This document shows, piece by piece, positions 46,309-58,226 of a DNA stretch of 64,000 bases. The number at the start of each line of letters is the position of its first letter. The stretch's first letter is position 1. This DNA is from Dipteris shenzhenensis (Eukaryota; Polypodiophyta; Polypodiopsida; Gleicheniales), in assembly GCA_047967505.1 (NCBI GenBank), contig CM106538.1. One strand, 5' to 3'. The position numbers were made by a program, and so were the translations under genes. Under the pieces are notes generated by a model that saw only the letters and a list, made by a program, of their open reading frames with translations, was not told the origin of the DNA and searched no databases.

Positions 46309-47210
46309 AAGCTCTCCTACTCCTCTAGCCTACCATTCGCCTCATGCTCTTCTCCTCCATCCTTCCTTCTCCTTGGAAGGAACTCGTAGTTTGAGCTGCC
46401 TACCTGCAGCAGCCTGCCATCCTTATGGAGGAAGTCCTCAGCCTACGACATTCCTTCCAGCAACCTCTTCTAGCCTACCCTCTCCTACTCCTCTGCTACC
46501 CTCTCATACCTCTTCATACTGGCGCTCCCACTGGTCACCATTCCACCCTGATTCTGCATGCTGCATCCGTGATCTACAGCAGAATATCTGCTCCACGTAG
46601 CTATGCTCCAAACATAGCTCTGCTGAAAGCAGCGCTGTTGCCCACATCGCTCAGTAGCCCACCCCAGCACCTCAGTCCACCATTCTTCTCTCCCTGTCAT
46701 TCTACCTCTTCTACCTCTACCTCTCCATTGCCCTTGAAGATCCACGAATCCTACGTCCAAGCTGTCCAAGCTGCTACTACCGACTTGACACTCACGCGCG
46801 TCACCAACCGACTCTCCTGCCCAGCCTCTATTCTAACGTGAACATGAAGCTGAGTCTCTGCCGCCTGTGTTCCAATGTGACTGAGTCACCCATCGTTGCT
46901 TCGTCGCCCGTAAGGATTCGTTTCGCATCGCGTCGTCTTCTTTCTGTGCAATCCTTTTTCCTCCAGATTGCTGACACCTGGCACACAAGAACCTCCAGTG
47001 AAGCATGCTTTTCTCTACATAGGAACATAGCTGTCACATCAGCAGCCACGTGGCACACATGTCTCTACAAGCACAGTTATTCTACTGCATGTGATCACAG
47101 ATATCTCCTGCTCAGCACAGTGCCTCTTAAGCACAGGTTCTGCATAGAAACAAAACTGTCACATCATCAAACTTTCCAAGCCTCAAAACTCTTTATCTAT
47201 TAAGAATTTG
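46309..47210. other. Non-coding interior of the 46-kb retroelement
   Basis: No gag or pol text is seen. The sequence is CT/CA-rich and of higher GC. Its end (CACCTGGCACAC, GTCACATCAGCAGCC, CTGCTCAGCACAGTGCC) resembles the LTR-like region near 40.95-41.1 kb. This suggests two related non-autonomous elements. Confidence 0.4.
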
Positions 47211-47329
47211 ACCGAGGTACAGAAGGAAAAGTTGCTCAATTTCTTGAGCTTTACATGGCTAGAATCACGGACTCTCCGCTCTTGAAAATGGTTATACTTT
47301 GTGGAGAGAAGCACTATGGTACCAAACAT

Positions 47330-49625
47330 GGACTTTACAACAACAATGGTGCCAATCTCTTATTAGGCCCTAGAAAATGGCACTGTGAAGCCTAAACTTA
47401 GAATAATAGGGTAAACATTTGTACAAGTGGAGAATGGCAGTGGTGCCAATCTCCTATTACGCCCTAAGAAATGGCATTGGGAAGCCTAAACTCACATGTG
47501 CATTCTTCTATGTAGTGATGACCTGAAAACATACACAAGGAATCCTAAAGTCACATGTGCATTGGCACTTTTGCCATTATCCTACTGCCATTCTCCGCTA
47601 GTGGTAATGTGCATTCTTCTATGTAGTGATCACTGTCTCCGCTGTGCAGAGATCATATAGAATTGTGTCAATCTCTGTGGAGAATGGCAGTGGTGCCAAT
47701 CTCATACCATGAGTTGAAAACATGCACAAGGAATCCTAAACTCACATGTGCATTGGCACTTTTGCCATTATCCTACTCTAGCTAATAAAATTAGTGGAAT
47801 GTCAATCTATAGGTTTAGTTTGTCTAGATTACCACTAGCGAAGAATGGCAGTGATGCCAAACTCATGCTGGCCCTAGGAAATGGCATTGAGAAGCCTAAA
47901 CTCATATGTGCATTCTTCTATGTAGTGGTCACTGTCTCCGTTGTGTAGAGATCATATGGAATTGTATCAATTTCTTATTAGGCCTTGGAATGTCAATCTA
48001 TAGGTTTAGTTTGTCTAGACTACCACTAGTGGACAATGGGAGTGATGCCAAACTCATGGTGGCACCTACATAATGACACTGAGATCATCAGACTCACATT
48101 TTGATTGGAATCGGACACCACTCTCCTATGATCACTGGAATACCCCTCCTAGAATAGTAGGGTAAACATTTGTACAAGTGGAGAATGGCAGTGGTGCCAA
48201 TCTCTTATTAGGCCCTAAAAAATGGCATTGAGAAGCCTAAACTCACATGTGCATTCTTCTATGTAGTGATCACTGTCTCCATTGTGTAGAGATCATATGG
48301 AATTGTGTCAATCTCTTATTAGGCCCCAGAATGTCAATCTATAGGTTTAGTTTGTCTAGAAAACCACTAGTGGAGAATGGCAGTGATGCCAAGCTCATGC
48401 TGGCACCTACATAATGACATTGAGATCATCAGACTCACATGTGGATTGGAATCGGACACCACTCTCCTATGATCACTGGAATACCCCTCCTAGAATAGTA
48501 GGGTAAACATTTGTACAAGTGGAGAATGGCAGTGGTGCCAATCTCTTATTAGGCCCTAAGAAATGGCATTGAGAAGCCGAAGCTCACATGTGCATTCTTC
48601 TATATAGTGATCACTATCTCTGCTGTGTAGAGATCATATGGAATTGTGTCAATCTCTGTGGAGAATGCCACCAGTGGAGAATGGCAGTGGTGCCAATCTC
48701 ATACCATGACCTGAAAACATGCACAAGGAATCCTAAACTCACATGTGCATTGGCACTTTTGCCATTATCCTGCTGCAGCCAATAAAATTTGTGGAATGTC
48801 AATCTATAGGTTCAGTTTGTCTAGACTACCACTAGCGGAGAATGGCAGTGATGCCAATCTCGTGCTGGCAACTACATAATGACACTGAGATCATCAAACA
48901 CACATGTGGAATGGAATAGGACACCACTCTCCTATGATCATTGGAATACCCCTCCTAGAATAGTAGGGTAAACATCTGTATAAGTGGAGAATGGCAGTGG
49001 TGCCAATCTCTTATTAGGCCCTAAGAAATGGCATTGATAAGCCTAAGCTCACATGTGCAGAGATCATATGGATTTGTGTCAATCTCTGTGGAGACTGCCA
49101 CTAGTGGAGAATGGCAGTGGTGCCAATCTCATACCATGGCCTGAAAACAGGCACAAGGAATGCTAAACTGACATGTGCATTCTTCTATGTAGTGTTCACT
49201 ATCTCCGCTGTGTAGAGATCATATGGAATTGTGTCAATCTATGTGGATAATGCCACTAGTGGAGAATGGCAGTGGTGCCAATCTCATACCGTGACCTGAA
49301 AACATGCATAAGGAATCCTAAACTCAAATGTGCATTCTTCTATGTAGTGATCACTGTCTCCATTGTGTAGAGATCATATGGAATTGTGTCAATCTCTGTG
49401 TAGAATGCCACCAGTGGAGAATGGTAGTGGTGCCATGTGATGAATTGAACTTCTGCCATTCTCCTTAACATCATGGAGGATGGCACCAGTGGCATTATTC
49501 TCAAACTCTCACGGAGGATGGCACTTGTGCCATTCTAAACAAACTCACAGTCCATGTGTTCAATGGCATTTGTGACACTCTTCTAACATCATATTATGTT
49601 GGAGAATGGCACGAATACCATTCTT
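47330..49625. repeat. Irregular array of GAATGGCAGTGGTGCCA modules
   Basis: About twelve copies of GGAGAATGGCAGTGGTGCCA occur between 47,440 and 49,430, joined by a small set of other modules used in varying order. These are TCTTATTAGGCCCTAAGAAA, AACTCACATGTGCATTCTTC, a palindromic GTAGTGATCACTGTC, AGAGATCATATGGAATTGTG and CATGACCTGAAAACATGCAC. From 49,455 to 49,625 the sites become clearer palindromes, such as GATGGCACTTGTGCCATTC. The array ends about 200 bp before the gene at 49,832. Confidence 0.85.
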
Positions 49626-49831
49626 TATTATAACCATCTTAAATTTGATATTGTGTATATTTGCTTACTGTGTTGGTGTAGTTTTTCATAATGCATATAT
49701 AAGTTGCTTTGCCTTGGTTATTTTGTTAATAGAAGTTGCATTGTGGTTGTAATATTTCCTACTACAGTTATGATTTTCTATTATACATTTCATTGTGTCC
49801 TTGGTCCTTTTGTTAACAGAACATTGCAAGA

Positions 49832-52412
49832 ATGGCTAGCAAGGGAAAGAGAAAGGTTCGAGAGGTGTCAGTTTATGATGGAGTTAGTTCTGGAAGAGGA
49901 TGGTTTTTGGATATATACAATAACGAACTCCAAAAACTCCATAAAGTGCATTGTTTTGTGAACATCCACCAAGGAACAACTTTTGAAGATGTTAGACAAG
50001 TTAAAGAGATGGAGGATACCGAGAAAGACAACGTTCCTTGTCTCAAAATTCATACATTGGGAGGCAATGTGTATCAATTGGATCCTGCTTATTTTGATCA
50101 TGCGAGGATGAATGCTACTGGGGAGGACACAATGATATCTAGGGGTTAGATTAATGAGCCAGAAAATTATACCAATCAACAGATATTAGAAAGCTTTGAT
50201 TTAGTAACAAAAGGGATAAAGCAAGATATAAAAAAGAGTAGAAAAGTTTCGAAAAGAACCAAGAAAAGTGATGTTGAGGGATCAAACTCTCAAGTGTCTC
50301 AGAACACATTGAAAGAGAAGGCTAGAGAGACCGATGAGGAGGAAACAACAGGTGAGAAGGAAATAAGGTCAGATGGAAAAACAAGCATTGGGGATAAACT
50401 AGAGGCTAAAGACAAAGAGACAACTTTAGGAGGAAAACAGGGAGGTACGGGAATAGTCACTGATGGAACTGGAAGTGGAGGTGATGCAATGGGGAGTGGT
50501 GAGACACATATAACAAGACATGGTGAGAAATCATCTAAAGCAACTATCATCCTGTATAAGAAAATCCAGCCAAATGTTGACTTTAAGGCATTACAAAAGA
50601 AATTGGAAAGGAAGGACACAAGTATGACAGGCTTGACGGAGTACGTAGAGTACTTCCCATTTGGTTTGGAGTTTGAGATGTTGATCCCAATGATGAATTG
50701 CTTTAGAGCACCAAGCCAATATGTGTACAGGACATTGACCCTCAGCTATGTCAGTGACTTGGTCAAGAGTTTTGCAATGAATGCATGACCTCCTGCAACA
50801 TGTGCATATCTTATGCCTTACCACATAGGCACAAATACTCCGATGTGCAAGGAAGAGATAAAGGTGGAAAAGTTAAAGGAGTATAATTATTGAATTCTCG
50901 CAGGGCAGCATTCGATTTATGCTACAAGGATGTTTATAACTAAAGCACATGGAGAAGCCTTCAATCAACGAAAAGGTTTCTATACATGGAGGAAGGCGAG
51001 AATTGTTGTCAATGCACCAGTTGAAGCAAGTTGTAAGATATCATCAATGGCCAACATAAAGGCACAGACCGTTTTGAAAAATGAACCATATATCGATATC
51101 TTACAACACCTAAGGGCACAGTGGATTGCATTCGGACGACCAAAGAAACCAGCCCAAGGCCTTGTCAAAGGGCATAAAGATCGACAAAGTTGGGATGTGA
51201 GTAATAAACTTTGTTTTGTATGCATTTTTTATTTCAAGAATGTTTATGGCTTTGTAAAAGAAACGATAGTAGTGTCAATTCCCTGATGTGAGAATGGCGC
51301 TAGTGCCATTCTTCTAGTTACCAAGTCATGCTTTTGACATGGTACTGGGAGAATCGCACTAGTGTCATTATTATCTCTATTACATGATTTGGATTAGAAG
51401 AATGTCTAAGATGATCTTGATTTTTTTATATAGAATTTTGTAGGAGTTGCAAGCGTATCGATGGGCGCAAACTTTGCTACCAAGGACACACATGTACATG
51501 GTCACATATGATGATGACATCTACGAACAATGGATTAGGATTTTGACATTGGTGAAACAGGGTGATCTTGAGGGTCGAAATCCCACAATAACATATATGA
51601 GGTGTCTACTAAGATTGGAAGACAAAGATGTACGTGCACTTCAAGCAGAGATTGAGTCTAAAGAAATAGTCTTGGTCAAGTCAAGCAAAGACAAGGACTT
51701 CATTGAAATGTCTCAACGGGCAATGGAGATTAAGCATGATAGAGCCCTGAAAGAAGCGCTCATCAAGGAGTTCAACTCACGTCACCCTTCGCCCCAACAT
51801 CAAACATGGGATGCCCTTGCAACTTACTTCAAAATTGATTCAATTGTTTATCAAAGCTTCAAGGGTTCATGTGAGTCATGGGTCAAAGAGAAGCTGCAAG
51901 TTGGCAAGTCCACACCTGATTTCCCAAAAGCCGCATCAATCTATGTTGATTGGGTGATTAGTTCAATAGAGGGTAACAAGTCTACATCACAGTCTTGTTT
52001 TCCTTGGACAATTATTCAAGTGAACATGGAGATGGAGGGGGAGAGCTTTCTAACACGTCACTCCAAGGGACAACTTCCAATCAGCTTGTGTGTGCTTGAC
52101 ACCTCAGAGGGATCTGCCAAAGGCATGTGTTGGGATAAGGATGCCTTCAAGAAGTTGCTGTGTGGCTTGATGGAGACCGTTGCCACTCCGTCACAGTATG
52201 TATTGCTATCATTTATGACAATGATAGAGATGGTAAATCTCAAGGAAGCAATGATAGAGGATCAATTTTGGCATAGAAGGTTTGTGGGTGTTATCCATGA
52301 ATCGGATAGTGCACAAAAGGGTTTGTCTGAGACCTTCTGTTTTTTGTCATTTTTCAGCTTCTATAGTGACCCTCTTTCAATCATAGAATTCACCATGTTG
52401 GAGAAGTCCTAG
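49832..52412 (+). pseudogene. Two-exon transposon-type gene with possible ParB/DGQHR-like domain
   Basis: Exon 1 is 49,832-51,196, one frame throughout with stops only at 50,147 (TAG), 50,786 (TGA) and 50,891 (TGA). Intron 51,197-51,443 has GTGAGT and TTTTGTAG ends. Exon 2 is 51,444-52,412. The frame joins in phase, for about 775 codons. Order: basic start MASKGKRKVREV; a charged Lys/Glu- and Gly-rich linker (about 150-230); a globular part with LTEYVEYFPFGLEFEMLIPM and LMPYHIGT; then ILAGQHSIYATRMF and RKARIVVNAPVEASCKIS. GQHSIYA after a short strand resembles the GQHR/ERR motif of ParB and DGQHR folds; this is a tentative reading. Exon 2 (QAYRWAQTLLPRTHMYMVTY) is unrecognised. The intron carries GAATGGCGCTAGTGCCATTC, the same palindrome as the upstream array. 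The stops fit C-to-T changes. Product and activity unknown. Confidence 0.45.
51286..51372. repeat. Array-type palindromes inside the intron
   Basis: GAATGGCGCTAGTGCCATTC at about 51,292 is a 20-bp palindrome with one mismatched pair. A degenerate second copy (GAATCGCACTAGTGTCATTA) follows at about 51,352. Both match the array at 47.3-49.6 kb. Confidence 0.8.
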
Positions 52413-52440
52413 CCTATCGTCTTCTAGAAGCTTTGTAGAA

Positions 52441-52500
52441 CTCCACTGTGAGTCCATTGGGAGTCAAGGACTCCACTGTGAGTCCATTGGGAGCTGAGGA
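52441..52500. repeat. 30-bp tandem duplication
   Basis: CTCCACTGTGAGTCCATTGG begins at 52,441 and 52,471. The two units differ at a few bases. It lies just after the stop of the ParB-like gene. Confidence 0.85.
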
Positions 52501-55500
52501 CTTGTTGTTGTGCATAGCCTTGTGAATGCATCTTCTAGTTCATCCATAGTGAGCAGTCTGGCTAAAATTGTTCTTTGATATTTTGAACCCGTGGGTCCAG
52601 ACCCACTAGAATATCATTAAGGTTGATAGCCCATGGGATCGATGCCAATCACCATGGATGGTTTTGAGTTTAGGGATACAATTGTTTATGTCCAAGATAA
52701 CTATCACGAGAGGGGTAATTACCACAAGTTTTGCATTTGAAAATGCATGGTAATATTTGGACCATTGAGGAGGATTAAAACTTTACAGAGGATTGTAGGG
52801 ATAGGATGCACCCAAAAAGACCCCAGATTGGCATCGAGAGGGAAGCTTGGGGGGATCTACTCTTATCCCAAGGTCTAGTGATTGTGTCGAGCTAGACCAA
52901 GAAGGGCTAGAGGGTATTTGTGGAACAACAAAAGGAGGGATTCCAACTTCGACGCAAGCCATATTGATCATTTCTATGGATTTGAGGAGGGCTGGTTAAT
53001 GTGGGGCCGATGCAGGGCAAGTATGTAATGAGAACCAACCTTTTTGACCATGTGCCTATGGTCTAGAAGTTCAACTTATCGATTAGTGGTGGATGGTCCC
53101 ACAACATCCCCTTCAAATTCAACAATATTAATTTGTCCCTTGTAATTTTGTGTAGACATTAGGAGGATGTGATAGGAGGTTATCAAAGAGATACTAGATC
53201 CTTTCCTTAAATGGGACTCTGCCATTAGAAAATTGCATGCATTTGGGAAGGACTATGACCTACTGCAGTATAGCATGAGCAGGAACAAAGCTGAGAGGGA
53301 GTTGATAGTCATCAAAATATCATTGCGAAGTGCTTTGGCCTCCTTTCTGATTATTTAGATTTTGGCCAATTTGCTGATAGAAGTGAAAACAAAAATGAAT
53401 AGAGAAAATGGATCAGAGAGCCCGAGTCACTTGGCAGATGGTTATCATGCCATAGGCATTGGGAGGCCTGGGTATCATGATCAGGAGAGGTAGAGTAGAT
53501 CCCTCTTGGGCAAGTTGGTTGTACGTAGCCTCACCCTTGATGTAGATCCTTGGAAGCTCCTCTTACAATGAGGGCTTCTCAAGAACACCCCACGCACTGG
53601 GTGGCAGTGGCAACAATCACACAGATGGATCTTCTTAGAGGTCCCCCTTACAGGGAAGGGTTCCCCCATGATGAGGAGCCTACATAGGGTATGGCAGAGG
53701 GACATAGGATGATGATCAAGCATTTGGGAAGGAGCCATAGCGTACATAGGGTATGGCAGTAGGTCATAGTCCTTCCCAAATGCATGCAATTTTCTAATGG
53801 TAGTAGGTCATAGTCCTCATCATTTGGGAAAGATGATGGCTCCACATGTGGAAGGACAACAGATGGTTGGGTTAGTTTTCTTAGATTGGGATCCCCTTGA
53901 GGATGATGATCCAGCAAGGTTGCAACCAACTTGGTTTCTTCTAGATGGGATTCATTGGTAGATGATAAGAGTTGTGGGCCGATTGGGCAAGGAGTGGCCC
54001 ATCAATCCTCCTAGCATTCTAGAGCAGGATGCCCCTAGATGGCACCTTTGGCTTTGGGAAGGTAGGCCCTTGAGGAAGGTCAAGTGGGATCCAAAAGAGT
54101 GGTTATGTCCTTCCAGGGTCAACCTCATAGAGTAGGTGGACGAGGTGCCTCTCTTTTCCTATACCACACAGATTGGCAGCAGGAGGCTTTAGATGTGGAC
54201 TCTTTGACATGCACCCCTTCAAGGGAGAGGCATTGGGTGTGCCCTAGGAGGTCCATTCTAGGTTTTGGACATGCCTATGGTCTAATTTGTGGTCGAGGAA
54301 GATCTCCTGCTTTTTTTGGCTGGCTGCCCGAAGGCTTGCCCATAGGCCCATGGTTGGAGTAGATGTGGGTGGAGGGGCAATGTTGTTGTTGATGATCTGC
54401 TAGAGTTTTAGAGATGACGATCCCTCACCACCTTCGGAGCTATCATAGCACAATGAGGATCTAGATGGGAGCCTTAGGATTATGACCCACATGATGCTGA
54501 GCCTTTAGAGAGACTTCACCTGGGGATGGTGGCTTGTTTAACTGTGGGAGGTCATGCATTCTAAATTGATGAGGTCCCTCCAACTTACTGAATACAGGGT
54601 CAGAGCATTCAAAAGATAGATCTCATGAGTTAGTTCCTCCTTCTAGCTTGGATCCTCATTCCCCTCTAGAGGATAGCATGTGGGAGGTAGTAGCTAGTGT
54701 CATGGCATGGAACATTTGGGTTGTTATAGTCTGGTGATGGGTGAGCATCTAGCTCCACCCTTGGCTACCTTTGTCACCATTTGGCAAGATATCATTTATA
54801 GCCTATGCTCCACCTAGAAGCATAGGACCTTGGGCTCTAGGGTGACTATTGCAAGGCACGAATGTTTCTGCAAGGCTTGGCCTACAAGAGTTCTCAACAT
54901 TTTCACTTCACAATGGATTCATTAGTTGTATAGTCCCCCCACATGGCTGGTAGCCCCTATACTAGAGATTAGTCGAAGGGGTTGCATTACTACTCTCTTA
55001 ATGCCATCTTGTAATCTTGTGGGTAGCTTTCTAGGTATCTGTAGACTATTGGTTCTCTATGTCTAGTTTAATCTTTGGGTAATCTCTAGTAAACATAGAG
55101 ATATTGCCAATGAGACAAAACAATTTGACTAGATCCTTATTGTTTGTCCTCCTCATTTCTTTAACATTTTTATGGTTTCTTCCATCTATTTGTCATTATG
55201 TATGAATGCATGTGAACATGCTAAAGGAGAAAGAGATTAGAAATGATTGCAACACTAAGAGACATCGACGACTCTGCAAAAACAATGTATTCTTACAAAG
55301 GTAGGTAGGAGTGTGTGAATTGTCTGAAAATATCTTTATCTATGGAAAATATGGGCATGTCAAATGTTTGGTTCACATAGGGAATATTGATATACCACAT
55401 GGCCTATCAAATGGGCTATTGAAATTTTTCCATGGTGGCTAAATTATGAGCCATTGAGGCATTGAGAGAAAAAGACCATAATGAGTCACAAAAAGGAAGA

Positions 55501-55560
55501 GTTGACAGTTTAGGTGAAGAGAAAAGGAGTCTATGAGGCATGGACAATATGGAGAAAGAG
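52500..55560. other. Degenerate G-rich DNA, no gene recognised
   Basis: The plus strand has a protein-like flavour in short pieces (for example 54,084-54,362) but no frame is sustained and no family is recognised. It contains a 45-bp perfect inverted repeat (53,222-53,266 and 53,756-53,800) and local duplications of ACATAGGGTATGGCAG at 53,685 and 53,744. It may be an old, heavily rearranged retroelement. Confidence 0.4.
53222..53800. repeat. 45-bp perfect inverted repeat with 489-bp spacer
   Basis: 53,222-53,266 (CCATTAGAAAATTGCATGCA and onward) is the exact reverse complement of 53,756-53,800. A partial third copy, TAGTAGGTCATAGTCCT, follows at 53,801. Confidence 0.95.
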
Positions 55561-56979
55561 TCTTAACATATATGTGGGATATGTTTATAAACCTTATTGG
55601 GTGGGTGATTAGTGCTTTTCAATAGATGGTGTATGTTTGTCAAAAAAAGCCGTCTACATACGAATAGAAATCCAATGCTCCAGATCCACCCAGCTTCTAA
55701 GTTATTTTGGGTCACTTGATTTATTTTTTGTGGAATGTCTTGACAAGAAGACAAATCTCTACTTTTGTAACCTCCAAGAAATCTAAAGAGTTTTATAGCC
55801 AAGCTCTTATAGGGATTCTCACCAACAGTAAGATTCTTGCCATGGAAGCTCCCTTGAACATGCCTCATGCCCTTGAAACCAAAGAAAGCAAACAATATGC
55901 AAGCTCTATCTATCTAAATTGGGTAATCTAGTTGATCTTCTATCTTGATGCAAACTATAGTTTCTCTTTATAAATTTTCCAACTAAGTAAAAAGGAAAGC
56001 TTATAAAAAAGGACATGCACAACCAAGTTGGTTGTAGAAGGAAAGAAGCTGAAGTAAATGGAAAAGAGCAAAAACCTTCCTATTGAAGTTGAGGAGATTA
56101 AGGAACACATCAAGGAGGATTAGCACGTGTGCTCCAGTGGCAGCTGACAAAGGTCAAACACATGGACCACCATTAATTGGTCATGCCCAACATCCTGGTA
56201 AGGTTGGCAGCACCACAGGTAACCAACTAGGTGGACTACTTCTGCACCTAGATGGGGGAAGACCTCAAGATGCACAGTGAGGTCCTAGGCAACCCCATGT
56301 TGTATATGCAAGTGCTCTACCACATGCTAGGGCAATAGTCACCGATTGGATATGGGCTGGCCGACAAAGTAGCTATAGGACCAATTACAGTAGAAGAAGA
56401 GGAGATAGTGGCCATACCAAAAGGATCAAGATCAAAAATCCGAGTGCCATCCCCTCCAGTCGTCCCGCTCAACACCCCTTGACATCCACTTGCACGTCCA
56501 GTATGAAGACTGCCAGCTGCATGAATTCCTAAGAAGGTAGTACCATCTCAAGCATGCCACTATACACTCTAAGAATTCCTAAGAAGGTGATATCATCTTG
56601 TGCATGCCGCTACGCACTCTAAGGGCAAGGTTGCCATCCAAGACTCCATCAACGTTGATGAATTCTTGGGGGACAATACTATACATATTGGCCTCCACCC
56701 CACAGCCCAAGGCACTCAAGCAACCCCCTCTTCTACCCACATCATGTTAATAGCTTTCACCCAACTGCAAGAGATCGCCTCCCCCAAAGAGACCACCTCC
56801 TTTCACCCAACCCCAAGAGACCACCTCCTTCATCACTAGATGCTCTTTGTCCCCATGGGCCGGGCTCACAGAAGCCCTCCAATTTTGTAGCGCACCCCAG
56901 TATCTAACCCTAGGTAGCTACAGCACCATGTCAATCGAGCAGCTTTCACAATTGGATCAAATGGAGCTCCATCTGCTAG
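55560..56979. other. Intergenic DNA with scattered short frames
   Basis: Frames such as 56,083-56,280 and 56,600-56,839 are short and unrecognised. The block AAGAATTCCTAAGAAGGT occurs twice near 56,527 and 56,570. No element ends or RNA genes are seen. Confidence 0.45.
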
Positions 56980-57495
56980 ATGCAATGGCCCAGCATCCAC
57001 AAGTGGCACAAGCAATTTTGTAGAGGAGGTAGAGCACGCCTCCCAATCTCTCCCCCAAGCACACTCAATGCATGCGATAGCTACACGCTTATGGTCGCCT
57101 CACAACCTCTCGACAGAGTGGAGGAATGTCGAGCTAGGATTGAAGAGCTGGAAGTATTCCTCACCAAGCTCAAGGATGAGCTTTCTTCCATTGAATCCCT
57201 AGTCAACACCCTCATGGACCAATTGGATGATGAGGTAGAGTCCAGCTTTGTACCATGGAAGAACACACAGTGCAAGCTGAAGAGCTTGCCCCCCCTCTCC
57301 CTCTCCCTTCCTTTTTCTAAATTTCTTACTGTCGCGACAATGCGGCCCTTCCCTCTGCTCTCCCTCTCCCTTCCCCCTAGATTCCCTAAAAAATTCATTA
57401 AAATTATAACTTTTTTAGAAAAAAGCTATATTTTGCGTAGTCAAAAACTAAAAACTTACAGAATTCATACATCAAACATCATGCTTATAAATTAA
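56980..57495 (+). CDS. Hypothetical ORF with coiled-coil segment
   Basis: Residues of about 45-90 (RVEECRARIEELEVFLTKLK, then DELSSIESLVNTLMDQL) show heptad-like Leu/Ile spacing and high charge, typical of a coiled coil. The last 70 codons run through a CCCTCTCCCT-rich block and AT-rich DNA and look non-coding. It could be the tail of a gag-like or structural protein of a retroelement. Upstream frames at 56.1-56.9 kb are in other phases. It may not be a real gene. Confidence 0.3.
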   Translation: MQWPSIHKWHKQFCRGGRARLPISPPSTLNACDSYTLMVASQPLDRVEECRARIEELEVFLTKLKDELSSIESLVNTLMDQLDDEVESSFVPWKNTQCKLKSLPPLSLSLPFSKFLTVATMRPFPLLSLSLPPRFPKKFIKIITFLEKSYILRSQKLKTYRIHTSNIMLIN

Positions 57496-57732
57496 AAAGG
57501 GCCTCCACTATATCACAAAATATCTTTCGATTTTCTATATTCTCAAAGTCTTAAAGATTTTACCTTCCCATGCCCTTCGCATTTTTATCAAAAAATAACT
57601 TTTATTATCCTAACTTGTTGCAGCTAATAGCATGTTCTACTCATTATTGTCCAAACGAGACTTTTCACCTACTTTTTAGATCACATATAGAAAGAATGGA
57701 AAACTTTTTGGAAAACTTTTATTTGAGTGAGT

Positions 57733-58139
57733 CAAAACCTTTAAATTATTTGAGGAAAAATGTAATTTTTTTGTAGATTCATATTTTGGTACTTTTGACA
57801 TCATAAGGCTCCAAAATCCTAAAAATGACTGTAAACACGGATACCTTCCAATGATTTTTTAAAAATGTCCAAAGAGAAACGCATACGCCCACGTGCTATG
57901 TCGATGATATCATCAACCAAATGTGCACCAGGTGGATGATATCATCGACCTAGCACATGGGCACATGCATTTCTCTCTGGGAATTTTCAAAAAATCATCG
58001 GAAGGTATCCATGTTTGTAGTCGTTTTTAGGGTTTTGGGGCCATCCGAGCTCATTTTTTATGTCAAAAGTACCAAAATATGAATCTACAAAAAATTTACA
58101 TTGTTTTTGCAAATAATTTAGAGCTTTCAAAGGTTTTGG
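57733..58139. repeat. Fold-back with arms of about 180-205 bp and 20-nt loop
   Basis: 57,733-57,914 pairs with 57,935-58,139. Shared blocks, read as reverse complements, include GTAGATTCATATTTTGGTAC, GGATACCTTCC with ATGATTTTTT, and TCGATGATATCATC next to the loop. The arms carry small indels. It resembles a MITE or an inverted-duplicate locus able to give a long hairpin RNA. Confidence 0.85.
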
Positions 58140-58144
58140 CTCTC

Positions 58145-58226
58145 GGTCAATGATATCATTGACCAAGCATATAGCTTGGTTGCATAAATCAAGCAAGGTA
58201 GAGCTTGGTAGATGATATCATTGACT
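58145..58226. repeat. ATGATATCAT palindromes beside the fold-back
   Basis: GGTCAATGATATCATTGACC at 58,145-58,164 is a perfect 20-bp palindrome. GATGATATCATTGACTGA follows near 58,211. Two more GATGATATCATC cores lie at the fold-back loop (57,903 and 57,935). Confidence 0.85.

Noticed and set aside
54084-54362. 92-codon plus-strand frame
   Set aside because: Composition looks protein-like but no family is recognised, no exon partners are found, and the surrounding DNA is degenerate.
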